Positions 29,303 through 37,950 are shown, counted from the first letter of the stretch. The stretch: DNA of 64,000 bases from Baekduia soli (GCF_007970665.1 NZ_CP042430.1:3038001-3102000); one strand, 5' to 3'. Notes: a model not told the origin generated them from the letters alone. Made by a program: numbers and translations.

Positions 29303-30030
29303 ATGCCCGTCCTGTTCGACCTCAACGGCACGCTCCTGGACGCGGGGGCCCTGACCGCCGGCTGGCCCGGCGCCCCGCGCGGCGTCGGGCTGCGCGCGCT
29401 CGACGACGCCGTCGCCCAGGCGATGGTCGACACGATCGGCGGCGAGTTCCGGCCGTTCATGGACTACCTCGGCGCCGCGCTCGGCCACCTGGCCGCGGTC
29501 GCCGGCCTGCCCGAGGAGCTCGCCGAGCAGGGGCTGACGATGGCGCGCGCGCTGCCGCCGCACGAGGACGCCCGCGAGGCGCTGCAGACCCTGCGCGACG
29601 CCGGCCAGGCGACCTCGGTGCTCACCAACAGCGCCGCCGACGGCGCGCGCGAGGCGCTGTCGGCCGGTGGGCTGCTCGAGCTCGTCGACGAGGTCGTGGG
29701 CGCCGACGCCGTCGGCGTCTACAAGCCCGACCGCCGGATCTACGAGGCGGGCGTGGCCGCCGCCGGCGCGCCGCCCGACGAGACCTGGCTCGTGGCCGCG
29801 CACTGGTGGGACGTCGCCGGGGCCAAGCGCGCCGGCCTGCGCACGGCGTGGGTCGGCCGCGACGAGGGCGCGCTGCTGGGCACGGTCCCGCGCCCCGACG
29901 TGCTGGCCACCGACCTGCGCGATGCCGCGCGCAAGATCCTCGCCGCGGCTAGGCGCCCGCGGGCCCGCCGGGCGGCGGGGCCTCCCCGAGCCGCTTCTCG
30001 CCCAGAAGCTGGCGAACGGGTTGGCGTTGA
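29303..30030 (+). CDS. Haloacid dehalogenase-like hydrolase (end uncertain)
   Basis: HAD hydrolase of about 220 core residues. Motif I reads FDLNGTLLD (nucleophile Asp kept, second Asp replaced by Asn, as in dehalogenase-type HADs), motif II VLTNS, then YKPDRRIY and AAHWWDVAGAKRAGLRTAWV, typical of type II haloacid dehalogenases. The open frame continues to 30415, but that part is antisense to the GNAT gene. If the C-run at 30001-30003 is one base short, as GNAT implies, this frame stops at TGA 30028-30030. The conserved core finishes near 29950. Confidence 0.7.
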
Positions 30031-30439
30031 AGTTCTCGATGCGGCGGTAGCCCGCCCGCTCGTACATCGCCTGGGCGCCGGGCTGCTTGGGCCCCGTGTC
30101 CAGGCGCGCGATCCGGTAGCCCATCGTCCGCGCCCGGTCCTCCAGCGCCTCGAGCAGGACCCGTCCCAGACCGCGCCCGCGCGCGTCGGGGACCACGTAC
30201 ATGCGCTTGATCTCGCAGGCCTCGTCGTCCAGGCGCTTGAGCCCTCCGCCCGCGACGGGCACACCGTCGTCGAAGACCACCACGAACGCGCCGCCGGGCG
30301 GACCGAGGTCGGCCGGCGTGGCGGTCGGCGCGCCGGGGACGTCGATGCGGCCGTAGAGCTCGGACACGTCGACGACCATCGCCTCGACGAGGTCGGTCGC
30401 CGGCGGCCGGTCTGAGGGGACGGTTCGTACCTCGAGCAC
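29949..30439 (-). CDS. GNAT-family N-acetyltransferase (one apparent frameshift)
   Basis: About 163 residues when repaired. The acetyl-CoA motif VPDARGRGLGRVLLEAL and YERAGYRRIENFNANPFASFW are typical of small GNATs. As sequenced the frame then runs on antisense through the HAD gene; adding one base to the C3 run at 30001-30003 gives the natural ending GEKRL... with TAG at 29951-29949. GTG 30439 is preferred; ATG 30460 would overlap the ftsY start codon. Confidence 0.75.
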
Positions 30440-30458
30440 CCCGCTATCTTCGCGCGCC

Positions 30459-31469
30459 ATGGCCCGCGACTGGAACGACCTCTTCATCACCGGCGACCCC
30501 GACGGGCGTCCGGCCGCCGCCGCCCGCGACGAGGAGGACGCCGAAGGCGGGTCCGGGCGCCGCGGGTTCTTCCGCCGGCTGCGCGAGAACCTGTCCAAGA
30601 CCCGCGAGGCGCTGACCTCCGAGATCCAGGCGACGCTGTTCGACACGCTCGACGAGGAGACGTGGGAGCGCCTGGAGGAGGCACTGATCATGGCCGACGT
30701 GGGGGCGCGGACGACCGCGGGCGTCGTCGGCCAGCTCGAGCAGGAGGCCACGTCCGGACAGGTCGAGGGCGGCCCGGCGCTGCAGGAGCGCCTCATCGAG
30801 CTGCTGGCGGGCATCGCCAAGACCGGCACCGACACCATCGACCTGCGCCACGAGCCGACGGTGATCATGGCCGTCGGCGTCAACGGCACGGGCAAGACGA
30901 CGACGATCGGCAAGCTCGCCTGGCACCTGCAGCGCGAGCTGGGCAAGACCGTGCTGCTCGGTGCGGCCGACACGTTCCGCGCGGCCGCCGTCGAGCAGCT
31001 CACCCGCTGGGCCGAGCGGGCGGGCTGCGACATCGTCACCGGCCCGGAGGGCTCGGACCCTGGCGCGGTCGCCTTCGACGCGGTCGCCCAGGGCCGCGAG
31101 CGCGGCGTCGACGTCGTCATCATCGACACCGCGGGGCGCCTGCACAACCAGGAGGACCTGATGAACGAGCTGGCCAAGGTCCGCCGCGTCATCGGCAAGC
31201 AGATGCCCGACGCGCCGCACGAGACGCTGCTGACGATCGACTCCACCACGGGCCAGAACGGCGTCCGCCAGGCCAAGCTGTTCTCCGAGGCCGTCCCCGT
31301 CGACGGCATCGTGCTCACCAAGCTCGACGGCACGGCCAAGGGCGGTATCGCGCTGGCCATCGCCGGCGAGCTGCAGATCCCGGTCAAGCTCATCGGCATC
31401 GGTGAGACGCTGGAGGACCTGCGCCCGTTCGACGCCGACGACTTCGCCCGCGCGCTCGTCGCCCCCTGA
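30459..31469 (+). CDS. ftsY: Signal recognition particle receptor FtsY
   Basis: 336 residues. A short acidic N-terminal region is followed by the helical N domain (LRENLSKTREALTSEI) and the SRP GTPase G domain: GVNGTGKTTTIGKLA, ADTFRAAAVEQL, IDTAGRLHNQ, TKLDGTAKGG. It docks the ribosome-SRP complex at the membrane with Ffh (encoded at 34020). TATCTT (30445-30450) lies 8 nt before ATG 30459. The 3' end is part of a tandem duplication. Confidence 0.95.
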   Translation: MARDWNDLFITGDPDGRPAAAARDEEDAEGGSGRRGFFRRLRENLSKTREALTSEIQATLFDTLDEETWERLEEALIMADVGARTTAGVVGQLEQEATSGQVEGGPALQERLIELLAGIAKTGTDTIDLRHEPTVIMAVGVNGTGKTTTIGKLAWHLQRELGKTVLLGAADTFRAAAVEQLTRWAERAGCDIVTGPEGSDPGAVAFDAVAQGRERGVDVVIIDTAGRLHNQEDLMNELAKVRRVIGKQMPDAPHETLLTIDSTTGQNGVRQAKLFSEAVPVDGIVLTKLDGTAKGGIALAIAGELQIPVKLIGIGETLEDLRPFDADDFARALVAP

Positions 31470-31580
31470 GCCCGGAGGCGAAGTCGTCCTGAGACTTCGC
31501 CCGCGCGCTCGTCGCCCCCTGAGCCCGGAGGCGAAGTCGTCCTGAGACTTCGCCCGCGCGCTGGTCGCCCCCTGAGCCCG
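31441..31580 (+). repeat. 53-bp tandem duplication at the ftsY 3' end
   Basis: About 2.6 copies with period 53 bp start at 31441, 31494 and 31547 (the last partial, one mismatch). Each copy comprises the last 29 nt of ftsY including its TGA plus 24 nt of 3' flank. Each full unit includes the stem GCGAAGT/ACTTCGC, so the duplication multiplies a hairpin after the stop. The rest of the 31470-31650 gap holds nothing else recognisable apart from the nfeD promoter. Confidence 0.85.
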
Positions 31581-31650
31581 GGCGCTCGTCGCTCCCCGGC
31601 CGGACCACGCGGCTCCGGGGTGCCCGGGCGGCGGTACAGTCGCCCAGCAC

Positions 31651-32081
31651 ATGGAGGCCTGGCTGCTATGGCTCATCGCGGGCGTCGGGGCGTCGGTCGG
31701 GGAGATCCTCACCGCAGGCTTCTTCCTGGCCCGTTCGCCGTCGGCGCCTTCGGCGCCATGGTGGTCGCGCTGGCCGGTGGCGGTGCGGCGGCGCAGGCCG
31801 CGGTCTTCGCGGCGCTGACCGTGGCGTCCTTCGCGCTCGTGCGGCCGATCGCCCGCCGGCACGTCTACCAGCCGCCCCAGCTGCGCACGGGCACCGCGGC
31901 GCTCATCGGGCGCTCGGCCATGGTGCTCGAGACCATCGACAACGACCGGGCGCTGGGGCAGGTCCGCATCGACGGCGAGGTCTGGACGGCCCGCGCCTAC
32001 GACGAGGACCGCGTCATCGAGGCCGGCACGAAGGTGCAGGTCGTGAGCATCCAGGGCGCCACCGCCCTCGTCGAACCATGA
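31651..32081 (+). CDS. NfeD-like membrane protein (one apparent frameshift)
   Basis: About 143 residues when repaired. Hydrophobic N-terminus (MEAWLLWLIAGVGASVGEIL) plus FAVGAFGAMVVALAGGG, then an OB-fold NfeD domain (GTAALIGRSAMVLETI; GEVWTARAYDEDRVIEAGTK). The frame break at 31728-31732 (CTGGCCCG) is cured by one extra G. TACAGT (31635-31640) is 10 nt upstream of the ATG. NfeD proteins partner SPFH proteins, and one follows immediately. Confidence 0.85.
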
Positions 32082-32109
32082 ACCCCGTCCCTGATCCCGG
32101 AGGTGCGAC

Positions 32110-33027
32110 GTGGTCGCCCTGATCGCCGTCGTCGTCATCCTGCTGTTCGCGCTCTTCGTCGCGTCGCAGACCATCCGCATCATCCCGCAGGCCCGCGCCG
32201 GCGTGGTCGAGCGCCTCGGCCGCTACAGCCGCACGCTGCAGCCCGGCCTGACGATCGTGCTGCCGTTCATCGACCGGGTCAAGCCGCTCATCGACCTGCG
32301 CGAGCAGGTCATCAGCTTCCCGCCCAACGGCGTGATCACCGAGGACAACGTCACGGTGAACATCGACACCGTCCTGTACTTCACGATCACCGACCCCAAG
32401 AGCGCGTCCTACGAGGTCGCCAACCCGCTGCAGGCGATCGAGCAGCTCACGGTCACGACGCTGCGCAACGTCATCGGCGGCCTGACGCTGGAGCAGTCGC
32501 TGACCAGCCGCGACCAGATCAACTCGCAGCTGCGCATCGTCCTCGACGAGGCAACGGGCAAGTGGGGGATCCGCATCAACCGCGTCGAGCTCAAGGCCGT
32601 CGACCCGCCGGCGGGCATCCAGGAGGCGATGGAGAAGCAGATGCGCGCCGAGCGCGACCGCCGCGCGGCGATCCTGACCGCCGAGGGCTCCAAGCAGTCC
32701 CAGATCCTGGACGCCGAGGGCGAGAAGCAGTCGGCCGTGCTGCGCGCCGAGGGCGCCAAGACCGCGGCGATCCTGCGCGCCGAGGGCGAGGCCCAGGCGA
32801 TCGGCACCGTCTTCGACGCCATCCACAAGGGCGACCCCGACCCCAAGCTGCTCAGCTACCAGTACCTGCAGATGCTGCCCCAGCTGGCACGGGGCGACGC
32901 GAACAAGATCTGGGTCATCCCGTCGGAGTTCACCAAGGCGCTGAGCCAGGTCTCGGAGGCCTTCGGGCCCAAGGACGACGACGCGCCGCCGAGCCATCCG
33001 GCTGGCCCGATCGGCCCCGCCGCGTGA
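32110..33027 (+). CDS. SPFH/band-7 membrane protein (stomatin/QmcA type)
   Basis: 305 residues. A single N-terminal membrane helix (VVALIAVVVILLFALFVA), the SPFH domain (IRIIPQARAGVVERLGRYSR, VNIDTVLYFTI) and an Ala/Glu-rich helical repeat (ILDAEGEK, VLRAEGAK, ILRAEGEA) typical of stomatin/QmcA oligomerisation. Likely scaffolds membrane microdomains with NfeD. GTG 32110 follows a GGAGG at about 32099. Overlaps the methyltransferase start. Confidence 0.93.
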   Translation: MVALIAVVVILLFALFVASQTIRIIPQARAGVVERLGRYSRTLQPGLTIVLPFIDRVKPLIDLREQVISFPPNGVITEDNVTVNIDTVLYFTITDPKSASYEVANPLQAIEQLTVTTLRNVIGGLTLEQSLTSRDQINSQLRIVLDEATGKWGIRINRVELKAVDPPAGIQEAMEKQMRAERDRRAAILTAEGSKQSQILDAEGEKQSAVLRAEGAKTAAILRAEGEAQAIGTVFDAIHKGDPDPKLLSYQYLQMLPQLARGDANKIWVIPSEFTKALSQVSEAFGPKDDDAPPSHPAGPIGPAA

Positions 33028-33674
33028 TGGAGGACCTCGTCCGGGCCGACGTCGACGCCTACGCCGCGGCGCACACGACCCCGTTCCCCGGGTGGATGAC
33101 CGCGCTCTACGACGAGGCCGCGCGCGAGCTGCCGCTGCCGCAGATGCTCAGCGGGCCGGTCGTCGGGCGCCTGCTGCAGGTCCTGGTCGCCGCGCTCGCC
33201 CCGCGGCTGGTCGTGGAGGTCGGGACCTACGCCGGCTGGTCGGCGCTGGCGATGGCCGCGGCGCTGCCGCCCGGGGGGCGCCTCGTGACGCTCGAGCTCG
33301 ACGACGCCTACGCCGACTTCGCCCAGCGCCACATCGAGGCCTCGCCCTACGCCGATCGGGTGGAGCTGCGCCGCGGCGACGCGCGCGAGAGCCTGGCCGC
33401 GCTGGACGGCCCGTTCGACCTGGTGTTCATCGACGCCGACAAGACCGGCTACCCGGCCTACTTCGAGGCGGCGCTGGCCAAGCTGGCGCCCCGCGGGATC
33501 ATCGTGGCCGACAACACCCTGCACGACGGCGAGGTGCTCGCCCCCGAGACGGAGTCGGCCCGGGTGCTGGCCGAGCTCAACGATCGCTGGGCCGCCGACG
33601 AGCGGGTCGTGGTCACCCAGCTCACCGTCCGCGATGGGATCACGATCCTGCGCCGCGCCCCGTCCGCCGACTGA
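33027..33674 (+). CDS. O-methyltransferase (family 3, CCoAMT-like)
   Basis: 215 residues. SAM-binding motif VVEVGTYAGWSALAMA, LELDDAY, and the metal/catalytic segment DLVFIDADKTGYPAYF with later VADNTL match class I caffeoyl-CoA-type O-methyltransferases. ATG 33027 overlaps the SPFH stop (TGATG). Substrate unknown. Confidence 0.88.
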   Translation: MEDLVRADVDAYAAAHTTPFPGWMTALYDEAARELPLPQMLSGPVVGRLLQVLVAALAPRLVVEVGTYAGWSALAMAAALPPGGRLVTLELDDAYADFAQRHIEASPYADRVELRRGDARESLAALDGPFDLVFIDADKTGYPAYFEAALAKLAPRGIIVADNTLHDGEVLAPETESARVLAELNDRWAADERVVVTQLTVRDGITILRRAPSAD

Positions 33675-33698
33675 CGCAGAACCGTCCCTTCCGCTCCT

Positions 33699-34019
33699 GT
33701 GGCTCGTCCCAGGCGCCCGACCTCGCTTCGCCGCCTCCTCCCGCTCGCCGCCGTGCTCGGCCCGGCCGCCGTCCCCGCGTCGGCGTGGGCCGACGCCCCG
33801 TGGACGGATCCCGCGTCCCCGCCGGGCGCGTCGCTGCGGATCCGGTCGCTGGTCATCACGGGGGCGAGCCACGGCGTGGCGCTCGCCGGCACCGACGGCT
33901 CGGCCGCCGCGCCCGACGGCGTGCTCGTCGCGCTGCCCGAGCTGTCGCCGGCGGGGCTGCGCGTCACGGCGCGGCCGTCCCTCGCCGGCGGAGCCCGCGC
34001 CCCTACACTCCTGGGCCAC
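33699..34019 (+). other. Secretion-signal-like open frame in frame with ffh
   Basis: 107 codons starting at GTG 33699 with a twin-arginine-like/basic start, a hydrophobic core (LLPLAAVLGPAAVPASAWA) and an Ala-x-Ala-like end, then about 75 residues with G/C-rich third positions. It has no stop before the ffh GTG at 34020. It could be a small secreted protein whose stop was lost to a sequencing error, a gene fragment, or chance. It should not be part of Ffh. It fills the 345-bp gap before ffh. Confidence 0.3.
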
Positions 34020-35354
34020 GTGTTCGACGCCCTCGCCGAGAAGCTCCAGGAGACCCTGTCCGACGTCCGCGGCCGCGGCACGCTGACCGAGGACGACGTC
34101 AACAAGGCCATGCGCGAGATCCGCCTCGCGCTGCTGGAGGCCGACGTCAACTTCAAGGTCGTCAAGCAGTTCACCCAGACGGTCAAGGAGCGCTGCCTGG
34201 GCGCCGGCGTCCTCGGCCAGCTCAACCCCGGCCAGCAGGTCGTCAAGATCGTCAACGAGGAGCTCACCGCCCTCATGGGCGGCTCCTCGGCGGGCATCAC
34301 GTTCTCGCCGCGGCCCCCGACGGTCGTGCTCATGGCCGGCCTGCAGGGCTCGGGCAAGACGACCGCGACCGCCAAGCTGGCACGCCACCTCAAGGAGGCC
34401 CACGGGTCCTCCGTGGCCGTCGCGGCGTGCGACGTCTACCGGCCCGCGGCCGTCGAGCAGCTCGTCAAGGTCGGCACGCAGGCCGGCGCCGCGGTCTACG
34501 AGCAGGGCACCGACAAGGACCCCGTCGACATCGCCCGCTGGGCGCTGGACCGCGCCAAGACCGAGGGCAAGGACGTCCTCATCGTCGACACGTCCGGGCG
34601 CCTGCACATCGACGAGCGCCTCATGCAGGAGCTCAAGGACATCCGCAAGGCGGTCAAGCCGCACGCGATCCTGCTGGTCGTCGACGCGATGACCGGCCAG
34701 GACGCCGTCAACGTCTCCGAGCAGTTCGCCGAGGCCGTCGACTTCGACGGCGTCGTGATGTCCAAGCTCGACGGCGACGCCCGCGGCGGCGCCGCGCTGT
34801 CGGTCAAAGCCGTCACCGGCAAGCCGATCCTGTTCGCCTCGGTGGGGGAGAAGCTCGACCAGTTCGAGCCCTTCCACCCCGACCGCATGGCCCAGCGCAT
34901 CCTGGGCATGGGCGACGTGCTGTCGCTCATCGAGAAGGCCGAGCAGCAGTTCGACGAGGACGAGGCCAAGGAGCTCGAGCGCAAGCTGCGCCGCGACGAG
35001 TTCACGCTCGAGGACTTCCTCAAGCAGCTGCGCCAGATCCGCAAGATGGGCCCGCTGGCCTCGATCCTGGGCATGATGCCCGGCTTCGCCGCCGCCCAGA
35101 TGAAGGGCGTCAAGGTCGACGAGAAGGAGCTCGACCGCATCCAGGCGATCATCCTGGCGATGACCCCGGAGGAGCGCCGGCGGCCCGAGCTGATCAAGGG
35201 CTCGCGGCGCCTGCGGATCGCCAAGGGCTCGGGCACCAACGTCCAGGCCGTCAACCAGCTGGTCAAGCAGTTCGGGCAGATGCGCAAGCTCATGAAGCAG
35301 ATCGGCCGGGGCAAGATGCCCGACCTCCAGGCCCTCATGCGCCAGGCCCGCTAA
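34020..35354 (+). CDS. ffh: Signal recognition particle protein Ffh
   Basis: 444 residues. N domain (FDALAEKLQETLSDVRGRG), G domain (LQGSGKTTATAKLA, ACDVYRPAAVEQL, VDTSGRLHID, SKLDGDARGG) and the methionine-rich M domain at the end (MMPGFAAAQMKG; QMRKLMKQIGRGKM). It targets nascent membrane proteins with 4.5S RNA and FtsY. GTG 34020 is chosen because family homology starts there and TACACT (34004-34009) is 10 nt upstream. The open frame continues upstream with an unrelated signal-like sequence. Confidence 0.95.
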   Translation: MFDALAEKLQETLSDVRGRGTLTEDDVNKAMREIRLALLEADVNFKVVKQFTQTVKERCLGAGVLGQLNPGQQVVKIVNEELTALMGGSSAGITFSPRPPTVVLMAGLQGSGKTTATAKLARHLKEAHGSSVAVAACDVYRPAAVEQLVKVGTQAGAAVYEQGTDKDPVDIARWALDRAKTEGKDVLIVDTSGRLHIDERLMQELKDIRKAVKPHAILLVVDAMTGQDAVNVSEQFAEAVDFDGVVMSKLDGDARGGAALSVKAVTGKPILFASVGEKLDQFEPFHPDRMAQRILGMGDVLSLIEKAEQQFDEDEAKELERKLRRDEFTLEDFLKQLRQIRKMGPLASILGMMPGFAAAQMKGVKVDEKELDRIQAIILAMTPEERRRPELIKGSRRLRIAKGSGTNVQAVNQLVKQFGQMRKLMKQIGRGKMPDLQALMRQAR

Positions 35355-35401
35355 CCTCCCCCGTCGCTTTCCGAACGACTCAAGGAACTCCGAGGAACCC
35401 A

Positions 35402-35656
35402 GTGGCAGTTCGACTTCGCCTCACGCGTGTGGGCGGCAAGAAGGATCCGGTCTGGCGCATCGTCGTCGCCGACCAGCGCTCCCCGCGTGACGGCCGCATC
35501 ATCGAGATCGTGGGCCAGTACAACCCGCAGACCGATCCGTCGACGATCAACGTCGCCGAGGACCGTGTGCGCGAGTGGCTCGACAAGGGCGCCCAGCCCA
35601 CCAGCCAGGTCCGCAAGCTCCTGCGCACGCAGGGCATCCACCTCACCGGCGCCTAG
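35402..35656 (+). CDS. rpsP: Ribosomal protein bS16
   Basis: 84 residues. VRLRLTRVGGKKDPVWRIVVAD and GRIIEIVGQYNP are the family hallmarks. GTG 35402 follows GAGGAACCCA. Starts the rpsP-khpA-rimM-trmD-rplS ribosome-maturation cluster. Confidence 0.96.
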   Translation: MAVRLRLTRVGGKKDPVWRIVVADQRSPRDGRIIEIVGQYNPQTDPSTINVAEDRVREWLDKGAQPTSQVRKLLRTQGIHLTGA

Positions 35657-35672
35657 CCGCTCAGGGCCGGCG

Positions 35673-35906
35673 ATGCGCGAGCTGCTCGAGTACCTGGCCC
35701 GCCAGCTCGTCGACCACCCCGACGAGGTCGCGGTGGAGCAGTTCGACGAGGAGGACGGCACCGTCATCCTCGAGCTGTCGGTCGGCGAGGACGACTACGG
35801 CCGCGTCATCGGCAAGGGCGGACGCACCGCCAACGCGCTGCGCACCGTGGTCAAGGCCGCGGCCGTCAAGGAGCAGCGCCGCGTCCTCGTCGACATCGTC
35901 GACTGA
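35673..35906 (+). CDS. khpA: KH-domain RNA-binding protein KhpA
   Basis: 77 residues, a single type II KH domain with the RNA-binding VIGKGGRTANALRTVV loop. KhpA pairs with KhpB/Jag and affects cell elongation and RNA regulation in Gram-positives; its place between rpsP and rimM is conserved. ATG 35673. Confidence 0.92.
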   Translation: MRELLEYLARQLVDHPDEVAVEQFDEEDGTVILELSVGEDDYGRVIGKGGRTANALRTVVKAAAVKEQRRVLVDIVD

Positions 35907-35907
35907 C

Positions 35908-36441
35908 GTGGACGGGGCCGACCCCGCCACGACCGGCGAGGCCGACGCGCTCATCGGCGCGGGCCGCGTCGGGCGCCCGCACGGGCTCGACGGCTCCTTC
36001 CACCTGACCCAGCCGCGGACGCGGGTCATCGCGCTCGGGCTGACCGTCGAGGTCGGCGGCCGCGAGCTGGAGATCGTCCGGCGCTCGGGTACCGCGGCGC
36101 GGCCGATCCTGAGGCTGGCAGGCATCACGACACGCGAGGCCATCGAGGCGCTGCGCGGCACCGAGCTGCGGGTTCGCCGCGCCGACGCCCCGGCGTTGGA
36201 GGAGGACGAGTGGCTGGCCGAGGACCTCGCCGGCTGCCGCGTGGTCGACGGCGCGGTCGAGGTGGGCGTGGTCCGGCGGCTGCTGGCCTACCCGTCCTGC
36301 GAGGTCCTCGAGGTCGCCCGCGAGGGCGGGCAGGCCGGCGCCGACGTGCTCGTGCCGCTGATCTCCGACGCCGTGCGCTCCGTGGACATCGAGGGCCGGC
36401 GCATCGACGTCGACCTGGCGTTCCTGGGGGAGGGCGCCTAG
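35908..36441 (+). CDS. rimM: 16S rRNA processing protein RimM
   Basis: 177 residues. The N-terminal RimM barrel starts IGAGRVGRPHGLDGSF and the C-terminal PRC-barrel contains DEWLAEDLAGCRVV and VPLISDAVRSVDIEGRRIDV. It assists 30S head assembly around uS19. GTG 35908 lies one base after the khpA stop. Confidence 0.92.
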   Translation: MDGADPATTGEADALIGAGRVGRPHGLDGSFHLTQPRTRVIALGLTVEVGGRELEIVRRSGTAARPILRLAGITTREAIEALRGTELRVRRADAPALEEDEWLAEDLAGCRVVDGAVEVGVVRRLLAYPSCEVLEVAREGGQAGADVLVPLISDAVRSVDIEGRRIDVDLAFLGEGA

Positions 36442-36444
36442 CCC

Positions 36445-37251
36445 GTGCAGCTCGACGTCGTCTCGTTGTTCCCCGAGTGGTTCGACTGGTTCTCGACCCA
36501 GCGCCACGTGCGCAACGCGCTGGCCCGCGGCCACGAGGTGCGGACGTTCAACCCGCGCGACTGGACGCCGCTGAGCGGCGGCCAGGTCGACGACACGCCG
36601 TTCGGCGGGGGCGCCGGCATGGTGCTGCGCGTCGACGTGATGGACCAGGCGCTGCGCGGCATCTACGGCCAGGACCCGGTGGACCTGCGCACCCAGCGGC
36701 GGGTCATCGCGCTCACGCCCGGCGGGCGGATGCTCGACGACGCGTTCGTCGACGAGCTGGCCGCCGAGCCGGCGATCACGCTGCTGTGCGGCCGCTACGA
36801 GGGCTTCGACGAGCGCATCGTCCAGCATTTCGCCTCCGACGCGGTCTCCGTGGGGCGCTACGTGCTCTCCGGCGGCGAGCTGGCGGCGATGGTCGTCATG
36901 GACACCGTGCTGCGCAAGCAGCCCGGCGCGCTCGGCCACGCCGAGTCCTCGCTCGAGGAGTCCTTCAGCCGGGCGCTCGGCGGCGATCCCGAGTACCCGC
37001 ACTACACCCGGCCGGCCGAGTACCGGGGCTGGAAGGTGCCGCCCGTCCTGCTCTCCGGCCACCACGAGGAGATCGCGGGCTGGCGCCGGATGCGCAGCCA
37101 CGAGCGCGGCGTCGTGGGCCCGACGGCGCGCCCGCCCGATCCCGAGATCACCGAGCGCCGGCGCCCGGGCGGCCCGGACCCGTTCGGGCCGATGTCCGAC
37201 GCCGCCCCACGCGGCGGCGGGCCCGATCCGTTCGGGCCGATGTCGAGCTGA
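36445..37251 (+). CDS. trmD: tRNA (guanine37-N1)-methyltransferase TrmD, variant with repeated tail
   Basis: 268 residues, longer than usual (about 230-255). SPOUT knot motifs are present: [24 protein letters not shown] and [21 protein letters not shown]. Two positions differ from the E. coli enzyme: SIGDYVLSGGE is [11 protein letters not shown], and the catalytic Asp169 in EDSF is Glu here (EESF). Arg154 is kept. The C-terminus adds a tail with two copies of [10 protein letters not shown]-like sequence, a recent-looking duplication. GTG 36445 is 3 bp after rimM. Activity is probable but not certain. Confidence 0.92.
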   Translation: MQLDVVSLFPEWFDWFSTQRHVRNALARGHEVRTFNPRDWTPLSGGQVDDTPFGGGAGMVLRVDVMDQALRGIYGQDPVDLRTQRRVIALTPGGRMLDDAFVDELAAEPAITLLCGRYEGFDERIVQHFASDAVSVGRYVLSGGELAAMVVMDTVLRKQPGALGHAESSLEESFSRALGGDPEYPHYTRPAEYRGWKVPPVLLSGHHEEIAGWRRMRSHERGVVGPTARPPDPEITERRRPGGPDPFGPMSDAAPRGGGPDPFGPMSS

Positions 37252-37327
37252 CGGACCCCGGCCCCGCACGCCTTCCGGGACGGGCGGACCCCGGCGACCG
37301 CCGCTTCGCTACCATCACCGAGCCGAC

Positions 37328-37357
37328 GCGCGGAGCCGATCTCCGCGCCTTCTCTCT
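37328..37357 (+). promoter_or_regulatory. Hairpin plus pyrimidine tract in the rplS leader
   Basis: Perfect 8-bp stem GCGCGGAG/CTCCGCGC (37328-37335 and 37341-37348, loop CCGAT) followed by CTTCTCTCT, immediately before the rplS ATG. A TACCAT hexamer at 37310-37315 would start a roughly 40-nt leader. No Shine-Dalgarno is present. The arrangement resembles an attenuator or ribosomal-protein autoregulatory leader; L19 leaders are known in other phyla. Confidence 0.45.
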
Positions 37358-37360
37358 GCC

Positions 37361-37948
37361 ATGAGCACTGTCATCGAATCCCTCGAGCGCGCCCAGCTGC
37401 GCCGCGTTCCCCGCTTCCAGGCGGGCGATCGCGTCCGTGTCCACTTCCAGGTCGTCGAGGGCACCCGCCGTCGTACGCAGGTCTTCGAGGGCGTGGTGAT
37501 CAAGCGACAGGGCCACGGCGTCCGCGAGACCTTCACGGTCCGCAAGCAGTCGTTCGGCGTCGGCGTGGAGCGCACGTTCCCCGTCCACTCGCCGAAGATC
37601 GAGAAGATCGAGGTCGCCGCCCGCGGCGACGTCCGGCGCGCCAAGCTCTACTACCTCCGCGATCGCGTCGGCAAGTCCGCCCGCGTCCGAGAGCGCCGCT
37701 ACATCGGCCCGGAGGAGATCGTCGAGCCCGGGCTGCTGCACGACCCCGTCGCCCAGCTCGAGGCCGAGGCGGCCGCCAGCGAGGGTGCGGTGGACGCCGA
37801 GGGCGAGACCGCCCAGGACGTCGTGGCCGTCGAGGCGCCCGAGACCGAGGCCGTCGAGCAGGAGCCGACCGCAGAGGAGACCCCGGCCGTCGAGGCCGAG
37901 GCCCCCGCGGAGCCGGCTCCCGGCGATCCCGACGCCGAGCAGGCCTGA
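37361..37948 (+). CDS. rplS: Ribosomal protein bL19 with acidic C-terminal extension
   Basis: 195 residues; the L19 core (about 1-118: [54 protein letters not shown]) is followed by about 75 extra residues made almost only of Glu, Ala, Pro, Val and Asp. The core lies at the 30S/50S interface. The tail is not part of the usual L19 and may be disordered; its role is unknown. lepB follows 3 bp downstream. Confidence 0.93.
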   Translation: MSTVIESLERAQLRRVPRFQAGDRVRVHFQVVEGTRRRTQVFEGVVIKRQGHGVRETFTVRKQSFGVGVERTFPVHSPKIEKIEVAARGDVRRAKLYYLRDRVGKSARVRERRYIGPEEIVEPGLLHDPVAQLEAEAAASEGAVDAEGETAQDVVAVEAPETEAVEQEPTAEETPAVEAEAPAEPAPGDPDAEQA

Positions 37949-37950
37949 CC

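Noticed and set aside
25735-29460. 1241-codon minus-strand open frame
   Set aside because: Antisense to smc; Leu/Gly/Arg-rich shadow of a coiled-coil gene in G+C-rich DNA.
30031-30415. C-terminal extension of the HAD frame
   Set aside because: This part is antisense to the GNAT gene and disappears if the C-run at 30001 is one base short.
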